From Mycobacterium sp. AZCC_0083 (GTDB lineage: Bacteria; Actinomycetota; Actinomycetes; Mycobacteriales; Mycobacteriaceae), in the NCBI RefSeq assembly GCF_014202335.1, contig NZ_JACHGP010000011.1, forward strand, positions 124,001-188,000: a stretch of DNA of 64,000 nucleotides. The letters run 5' to 3'. Of the stretch, positions 59,556 through 64,000 are shown piece after piece. The stretch's first letter is position 1, and each line of letters starts with the position of its first letter. The notes under the pieces were generated by a model. That model did not search any database and was not told the origin of the DNA. It saw nothing but the letters and a program-made list of their open reading frames with translations. Both the position numbers and the translations under genes were made by a program.

Positions 59556-60325
59556 TGCGGGGGACGACGTTCTTTGAACGCGAGAGCGCCTTCGGCGGCG
59601 TCTTCGGTCGCCTGCAGCCGGGCCTGGATGGCGTCGGCGAGTGCGTAATATCCGGCCGGCGGCGGGCTGGTCAAGGTGCGCAGCAGCGCGAGGGTGGCTG
59701 CGCCGGCGAGGGGAGCACCTTCGCAGATCCGCGCTGCGTATTCGTGGGCGAGGGCAAGGACGTCGGGTCCCACCGCGTTGACCAGACCGAGCCGGACCGC
59801 CTCGTCGGCGGTGATCTGCCGCCCCGTCAGCGCGAGGTCGGCGGCGAGGGCGGGCGGCAACGCACGAGCCGCGAACGGAAGGCAGTCACCGCCAGCGATG
59901 AGCCCCCGTTTGACCTCGGGTAGCGAGAACTTGGCATTCGGTGCGGCGACGACGATCTCGCATGACAACGCGATCTCGAAACCGCCGCCAAAGGCGTACC
60001 CGTTGACCGCTGCGATGAACGGCTTACTGCGCTGCTTGCGGACGAAGCCGCCGAAGCCGAAGGGTTCGATGACCGCACGCGGCTCACCCCGTTGCCGGGC
60101 GCCGAGATCGGCGCCCGCACTGAACGCCACCGAACCTGCGCCGGTGACGATGCCCACCCAGGTCTCCGGATCGTTCTCGATCTCGTCGACGGCAGCCATG
60201 AGCTGCATGGCGGAGGCGAGGTCGAGCGCGTTGCGCACCTTCGGACGATCGATCGTGATCGTCGCGACGTGCCCCTGACGATCGAGTCGGACAGCGCTCT
60301 CCACCGGGTCGCCGATTATGGTCAC
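59540..60325 (-). CDS. Enoyl-CoA hydratase/isomerase
   Basis: A 261-residue crotonase: GAGSVAFSAGADLGARQ and FIAAVNGYAFGGGFEIALSCEIVVA form the oxyanion hole, and LPEVKRGLIAGG carries the Glu expected of active hydratases. GTG start at 60325 is chosen because GAGGAG lies six bases upstream; an in-frame TTG at 60352 does not. It is the first gene of an operon with the alpha/beta hydrolase, driven by a promoter with a FadR-like box in its spacer. It would add water to an unsaturated acyl-CoA or open a ring in the lower pathway. Confidence 0.9.
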   Translation of the reverse strand: MTIIGDPVESAVRLDRQGHVATITIDRPKVRNALDLASAMQLMAAVDEIENDPETWVGIVTGAGSVAFSAGADLGARQRGEPRAVIEPFGFGGFVRKQRSKPFIAAVNGYAFGGGFEIALSCEIVVAAPNAKFSLPEVKRGLIAGGDCLPFAARALPPALAADLALTGRQITADEAVRLGLVNAVGPDVLALAHEYAARICEGAPLAGAATLALLRTLTSPPPAGYYALADAIQARLQATEDAAEGALAFKERRPPQWTGR

Positions 60326-60365
60326 GGGTTGCTCCTCATACGACTGTGCCAAACAGGACCAGGCA

Positions 60366-60395
60366 ATTATATAAATGGTTGGGCCTTTAAATCAA
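60366..60395 (-). promoter_or_regulatory. Promoter of the hydratase-hydrolase operon with an operator in its spacer
   Basis: On the minus strand TTGATT (60390-60395) and TATAAT (60366-60371) are 18 bases apart. The variant box TGGTTGGGCCT (plus-strand reading) lies between them. Confidence 0.6.
60376..60386. promoter_or_regulatory. FadR-like box in the hydratase-hydrolase promoter
   Basis: TGGTTGGGCCT differs from the consensus TGGTTGGACCA at two positions and sits in the -35/-10 spacer. Confidence 0.5.
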
Positions 60396-60478
60396 GACGT
60401 CAAAAGCTGAATCGCGTCGTCTGACATTCTTGATGTTCAAAGGCTGATCCAAAGGAAGACCGACCTGTGAGGCAGGCG

Positions 60479-61888
60479 TCAAGCGCAGGTCTTCGAGACG
60501 CTGACGATCTGCACCTGGGTGTACTCCTTCATCCCCTCGATCCCGTTCTCGCGGCCGATGCCGGACTGCTTCGCGCCGCCGAACGGGATGTCCGGGGGAA
60601 GGTCGATGAGCCGATTGACCCACACCGTTCCGGCGACGATCCGCGCCGCCACTGCGGTGGCGCGTTCCTGGTCGGCTCCCCACACGGTGGCCCCCAACCC
60701 GTAACGGCTGTCGTTGATACGGGCCACCGCGTCGTCGATCGAGTCGTACGCGAGGATCGGCAGGACGGGCCCGAACTGCTCCTCGCGCACGATCTCGTCG
60801 TCGTCGTCGACGCACGTGACGATCGTGGGCGCGATGAAGTATCCGTCGCTCTGCAGCGGGGTCCCGCCCGCGATCACCTCGCCGTCCCGTCGGGCCCCAT
60901 CGATCATCGCCAGCACCTTCTCGAACTGCGTGCGGTTCTGGACCGGCCCGATCTGGGTGGTCTCGTCCATCCCGTCGCCGACCACGGCCGCCATCGCGAG
61001 TTTCGCGATCTCGTCGCAGAACGGCTCGTACACGGCGCGAGGTACGTAGACCCGTTTCGTGGCCAGGCAGACCTGACCCGCGTTGAGCATCGCTCCGGCG
61101 AAGACCTTGCCGGCCACCGTGGGCACATCGGCGTCCGGCAGTACGAGGGCCGCGTCGTTCCCGCCGAGTTCGAGGGTCAGCCGCTTCAGGGTCGGCGCCG
61201 CGCTCGCCATCACCTTCGACCCGGTCGCCGTGGAACCGGTGAACCCGACCTTGGCGACGTCCGGATGCGAGGTCAGGTAGTTCCCGAGATCGTTGTCGTC
61301 GACGACGATGTTGAGGACGCCGGGCGGTAGGGCCTCGGCCGCCAGCTCTCCCAGCAGGCAGGTTGTGAGCGGGGTCGTCGGCGCCGGCTTGGCGACCATG
61401 GTGTTCCCGCTCGCAAGCGCGGGTGCCACCTTGCCGATGAGCAAGCTGAAGGGAAAGTTCCACGGGGTAATCGCGGCAACCACGCCGAGGGGCCGCCGAT
61501 ACTCGACGATCAACTCGTGGTCGGTGTCCCGCAGGACCACCGGCGCGAGGTGCTGTTCGGCGAAGAAGCGCAACCGCGCCAATCCGCTGTTGATCTCGGC
61601 GCGGGCCTGTGCCAGAGGCTTGCCCTGTTCCTGCGTCAGAAGGCGTGCCAGGTCGTCGGCTCTCTGCGTGACCAGGTCCGCCAGCGCGGTCAGACACGCG
61701 CCGCGCGCCGATTGATCCAGGCCGCGCCATTCGACCCAGCTGCGCTTGGCTGCCGCGATCGCCTCGTCGACCTGGGCCCGGTCCGCGCGCGCACACGACT
61801 CGAATACCCGGCCGGTCGCCGGGTTGATGACCGCCAAAGTGGCGGCGCCGTCGCGCAGCTGCCCGTCGATGAGCATCCGAAACGTCAT
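60479..61888 (-). CDS. NAD(P)-dependent aldehyde dehydrogenase
   Basis: A 469-residue ALDH resembling succinate-semialdehyde-type enzymes. It has AITPWNFPFSLLIGKVAPAL for cofactor/tunnel, the Lys of MVAKPAPTTPL, the catalytic Glu in LELGGNDAALV and the nucleophilic Cys in NAGQVCLATKRVYV. It presumably oxidises an aldehyde formed by the neighbouring alcohol dehydrogenase. It lies 27 bases downstream of the alcohol dehydrogenase gene on the same strand. Confidence 0.93.
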   Translation of the reverse strand: MTFRMLIDGQLRDGAATLAVINPATGRVFESCARADRAQVDEAIAAAKRSWVEWRGLDQSARGACLTALADLVTQRADDLARLLTQEQGKPLAQARAEINSGLARLRFFAEQHLAPVVLRDTDHELIVEYRRPLGVVAAITPWNFPFSLLIGKVAPALASGNTMVAKPAPTTPLTTCLLGELAAEALPPGVLNIVVDDNDLGNYLTSHPDVAKVGFTGSTATGSKVMASAAPTLKRLTLELGGNDAALVLPDADVPTVAGKVFAGAMLNAGQVCLATKRVYVPRAVYEPFCDEIAKLAMAAVVGDGMDETTQIGPVQNRTQFEKVLAMIDGARRDGEVIAGGTPLQSDGYFIAPTIVTCVDDDDEIVREEQFGPVLPILAYDSIDDAVARINDSRYGLGATVWGADQERATAVAARIVAGTVWVNRLIDLPPDIPFGGAKQSGIGRENGIEGMKEYTQVQIVSVSKTCA

Positions 61889-61915
61889 TGCAAACCTTTC
61901 CCGATCGTGCCGAAG

Positions 61916-63007
61916 CTAGAACCTGGTGATGACGCTGCGCGCGATGTGCCCGCCCGCGAGGTCGCGGTACGCGTCGTTGATCTGTTCGATGGAGATCTCC
62001 TGTGAGACAAGGTCATCCAGGTTGAGCCGCCCTTGGCGGTACAGCTCGGCGTACATCGGGATGTCCTGCCGGATGTTCGTCGAACCCATGTAGACGCCCG
62101 TGACGCTGATCTGCGGTCGGATGAGCTGCGAATGGACGTCGACGCGTAGTTCGGTTCCCGGGTTGGGCAGACCCACGATGTACATGCCGCCGCCCTTTCG
62201 CGTCATCAGCACCGCTTGTCGCAACGTGCCGGTCGCGCCGACTACGTCGAAGGCGTGATCGACCCCCTGTGGCGCGATCGCGAGCACGTCGTCCACGACG
62301 TTCGCCCGGCTCGCGTCAATGAAGTCGGTCGCACCGAACCTCTCGGCCACCCCTGCCTTGCCGGGCTGTGTGTCGATGCCGATGATCCGGCTCGCGCCGC
62401 AGTGTCGCGCGGCCCAGATCGCGTTGAGCCCCACCCCTCCGACCCCGATCACGGCGACGGTCTCGCCGACGCGCACGCGCGCGGTGTTGATGACAGCACC
62501 AGCGCCGGTGACGACGCCGCAGCCGAGCAGTGCGGCCTGTGCGAACGGGACATCGGCGGGTACTGGCGCCAGCTGGTTCTCGTGGACCAGCGCGAGCTCG
62601 GCGAACGCCGCGACACCGAAGACCTGCGTGAGCGCACCTTCCGCGTTCCGAAGACGCGGCGCCGAGCCGGGTTCCCGCAACGTCGCTTCCGGGCGAGGAC
62701 ACAGCCAGGTGCGCCCGCTGATGCAGCGGGGGCAGCTGCCGCAGTACTGCATGAGCGAGCCGACGACGTGATCTCCGCGTCGGAAGTCGCGAACGGCAGG
62801 GCCGACCTCGGCGACCACTCCTGCGAGTTCGTGCCCCATGACCGAAGGAACCGGGATTCCGTAATCGCCGTGTGCGAGGTGCAGGTCGGAATGGCACAGT
62901 CCGGATGCGCGGACCTCGACCAGCACCTCGTGTCCGACGGGGTCGTCGACCTCGATGTCCTTGATGTCGAAGTCGGCGCCGATCGCGTCGAGCACTGCTG
63001 CTTTCAT
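61916..63007 (-). CDS. Zinc-dependent alcohol dehydrogenase
   Basis: A 363-residue medium-chain dehydrogenase. Catalytic zinc ligands Cys37 and His in GLCHSDLHLAHGD and GHELAGVV; structural zinc site CGSCPRCISGRTWLC; NAD motif VIGVGGVGLNAIWAAR. It resembles the mycothiol- or aryl-alcohol-dehydrogenase-like group. With the ALDH downstream it forms an alcohol-to-acid module. A weak FadR-like box (AAGTTGGACCA) lies about 105 bases upstream. Confidence 0.93.
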   Translation of the reverse strand: MKAAVLDAIGADFDIKDIEVDDPVGHEVLVEVRASGLCHSDLHLAHGDYGIPVPSVMGHELAGVVAEVGPAVRDFRRGDHVVGSLMQYCGSCPRCISGRTWLCPRPEATLREPGSAPRLRNAEGALTQVFGVAAFAELALVHENQLAPVPADVPFAQAALLGCGVVTGAGAVINTARVRVGETVAVIGVGGVGLNAIWAARHCGASRIIGIDTQPGKAGVAERFGATDFIDASRANVVDDVLAIAPQGVDHAFDVVGATGTLRQAVLMTRKGGGMYIVGLPNPGTELRVDVHSQLIRPQISVTGVYMGSTNIRQDIPMYAELYRQGRLNLDDLVSQEISIEQINDAYRDLAGGHIARSVITRF

Positions 63008-63109
63008 GCGCTCACTCCCGTGTCCTCGATGCCGGATCGTGCGCGGCCCGAGCCTGCGCCGTTTCGGATGAAATGCGGCGAGTCAGACAAGTTCTCGATC
63101 GCTGAAACA

Positions 63110-63120
63110 AAAGTTGGACC
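63110..63120. promoter_or_regulatory. Weak FadR-like box upstream of the alcohol dehydrogenase
   Basis: AAGTTGGACCA keeps the right half-site of TGGTTGGACCA but has two changes in the left half. It is about 105 bases upstream of the alcohol dehydrogenase start. Confidence 0.4.
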
Positions 63121-63398
63121 AATGCGTTTACCTTGTCTACTGGCCCGGAGAGGGGGTACTCGATCTCGACTCGGGAGAGCGGCGCGCCGACGGCCGCTGG
63201 GCTGCACGGAGTTCAGCGCGGCGATCAGCTCGGTCGACGCGGCCGCCATGTCAACAGGTCAGGCCCGGTGACATTGCCATTCTGCATGCGTGGCCCCAGT
63301 CGGTCAAGCATTGGTGAGGCGCGCGTGCGAGTGGTGTGGCGCCGGGGCGTCGGCGTCATCCGGCGAATGACCGATCTACGCGACTAACGGACCGACTA

Positions 63399-63427
63399 TT
63401 GACATCCTGGATGGCACGCGTTAGGAA
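63399..63427 (+). promoter_or_regulatory. Candidate promoter of the Baeyer-Villiger-type monooxygenase
   Basis: TTGACA (63399-63404) and TAGGAA (63422-63427) are 17 bases apart. The FadR-like box begins at about the predicted start point. Confidence 0.4.
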
Positions 63428-63433
63428 TATCAA

Positions 63434-63444
63434 TGGTTGGACCA
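63434..63444. promoter_or_regulatory. FadR-like TGGTTGGACCA box upstream of the monooxygenase
   Basis: An exact copy of the box, in AT-rich DNA 93-103 bases before the monooxygenase start. Confidence 0.55.
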
Positions 63445-63536
63445 CAATCATGGCTCGGCCGAGGGGCGCACGCAGTGGCGATGCCTGCAGGCCCCCCGGC
63501 CTTGGCGACCAGCGCAGTGAAGAATCGGAGGCGCAG

Positions 63537-64000
63537 ATGAGCGACGCGGCGGGCACAGGTGCCGACGACGGCTTCGCGGGCGAGGACTACGACGTGGTCG
63601 TCATCGGCGCCGGCTTCGGCGGCCTATATGCGTTGCACCGGATGATCGGCCTTGGCCTACGGACGACATGTCTCGAGAGCGGGGAGGGCCCCGGCGGCAC
63701 CTGGTACTGGAATCGTTATCCGGGGGCGCGGGTCGACGTCGAGAGCATGGTCTACTCGTACTCCTTCGACGACGACCTGCAGCAGGAATGGCACTGGCCG
63801 GAGCACTTCTCCCCACAGGCCGACATCGAGGCGTACGCCAAGCACGTCGTGGACCGTTTCGGGCTGGCGGAGTACATCAACTTCTCGACCACGGTCGTCG
63901 CGCTCGAGTACGACGAGACGAGGTGCCGGTGGCAGGTGCGGACCAACGCGGGCGCGGTGATCTCCGCTCACTACGTCATCGCGGCGACCGGTAGCCTCAG
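63537..64000 (+). CDS. Baeyer-Villiger-type flavin monooxygenase, N-terminal part (partial)
   Basis: The gene runs off the right edge; about 154 residues are visible. An N-terminal acidic stretch is followed by the FAD motif VVVIGAGFGGLYALHRMIGLG, then GGTWYWNRYPGARVDVES, the hallmark segment of Baeyer-Villiger monooxygenases and related N-oxide enzymes, then the YVIAATGSLS strand. The decisive FxGxxxHxxxWP fingerprint lies beyond the window. If it is a true BVMO it would insert oxygen next to a ketone to give a lactone or ester, consistent with the lactonase-like hydrolase in the cluster. Confidence 0.88.
   Translation, partial: MSDAAGTGADDGFAGEDYDVVVIGAGFGGLYALHRMIGLGLRTTCLESGEGPGGTWYWNRYPGARVDVESMVYSYSFDDDLQQEWHWPEHFSPQADIEAYAKHVVDRFGLAEYINFSTTVVALEYDETRCRWQVRTNAGAVISAHYVIAATGSL

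Larger units (their letters stand above)
63008..63536. other. Divergent intergenic region with promoters and FadR-like boxes
   Basis: There is no supportable gene in these roughly 530 bases. It holds the AAGTTGGACCA half-match before the alcohol dehydrogenase, the perfect TGGTTGGACCA before the monooxygenase and a TTGACA promoter. The central part is ordinary-GC filler that could be the relic of a former gene. Confidence 0.5.

Overview
The window is high-GC chromosomal DNA from a mycobacterium, most likely a fast-growing Mycolicibacterium. The evidence is a run of genes in the order known from the Mycobacterium tuberculosis fas-to-bkdC region: type I fatty acid synthase end, acpS, M20 peptidase, bcp, a DUF3618 protein, LdtMt2-type L,D-transpeptidase, tRNA-His, orn, a HerA-like ATPase, an SDR, an MFS exporter, an MmpS-like protein, a TetR repressor, then accD1-accA1-fadE19-MaoC-citE-bkdABC. 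Several promoters look mycobacterial: a TANNNT -10 box lies 6-8 bases before the start codon, implying leaderless mRNAs.

Region 1 (1-24.6 kb) is this conserved core. Its second half (14-24.6 kb) is a branched-chain amino acid (leucine/isoleucine/valine) catabolic operon. It encodes a branched-chain keto-acid dehydrogenase (E1 alpha, E1 beta, E2), an acyl-CoA dehydrogenase, a biotin-dependent acyl-CoA carboxylase, a hydratase and a beta-hydroxyacyl-CoA lyase, all behind a divergent TetR gene with two operators. Two small secreted-protein genes and a decayed copy of the citE 3' end lie between citE and bkdA. The fadD35 and scoAB genes found here in M. tuberculosis are absent. A low-GC, gene-poor 1-kb stretch adjoins tRNA-Lys.

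Region 2 (24.6-40 kb) is a mosaic of single genes and small operons: an enoyl-CoA hydratase, a methyltransferase, an M15 peptidase, cupins, an IclR-type regulator with a divergent dehydrogenase, an FAD monooxygenase, an aldo/keto reductase with an FdhF/YdeP-type molybdoenzyme, two DUF202 membrane proteins, an HtrA-like protease, an acyl-CoA ligase and a zinc alcohol dehydrogenase.

Region 3 (41-48 kb) is a catabolic cluster: an acyl-CoA-dehydrogenase-fold flavin monooxygenase with its flavin reductase, an aldehyde dehydrogenase, an amidohydrolase, an isocitrate-lyase/PEP-mutase-fold lyase and a GntR regulator. A strong promoter with a perfect 16-bp palindrome lies at the monooxygenase start.

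Region 4 (48-64 kb) is a larger catabolic cluster headed by a FadR-type GntR gene. It holds a ferredoxin reductase, a PrpF-like isomerase, an FAH-family hydrolase, a gentisate-1,2-dioxygenase-like enzyme, an FAD ring hydroxylase, an SDR, a cytochrome P450 with its 3Fe-4S ferredoxin, a CaiB-type CoA-transferase, an alpha/beta hydrolase, an enoyl-CoA hydratase, an aldehyde dehydrogenase, an alcohol dehydrogenase and the start of a Baeyer-Villiger-type monooxygenase. Every operon in this stretch carries a TGGTTGGACCA-like box upstream, matching the known FadR half-site pattern TGGT-N3-ACCA. The cluster therefore looks like one co-regulated pathway for an aromatic or alicyclic substrate that I cannot name.
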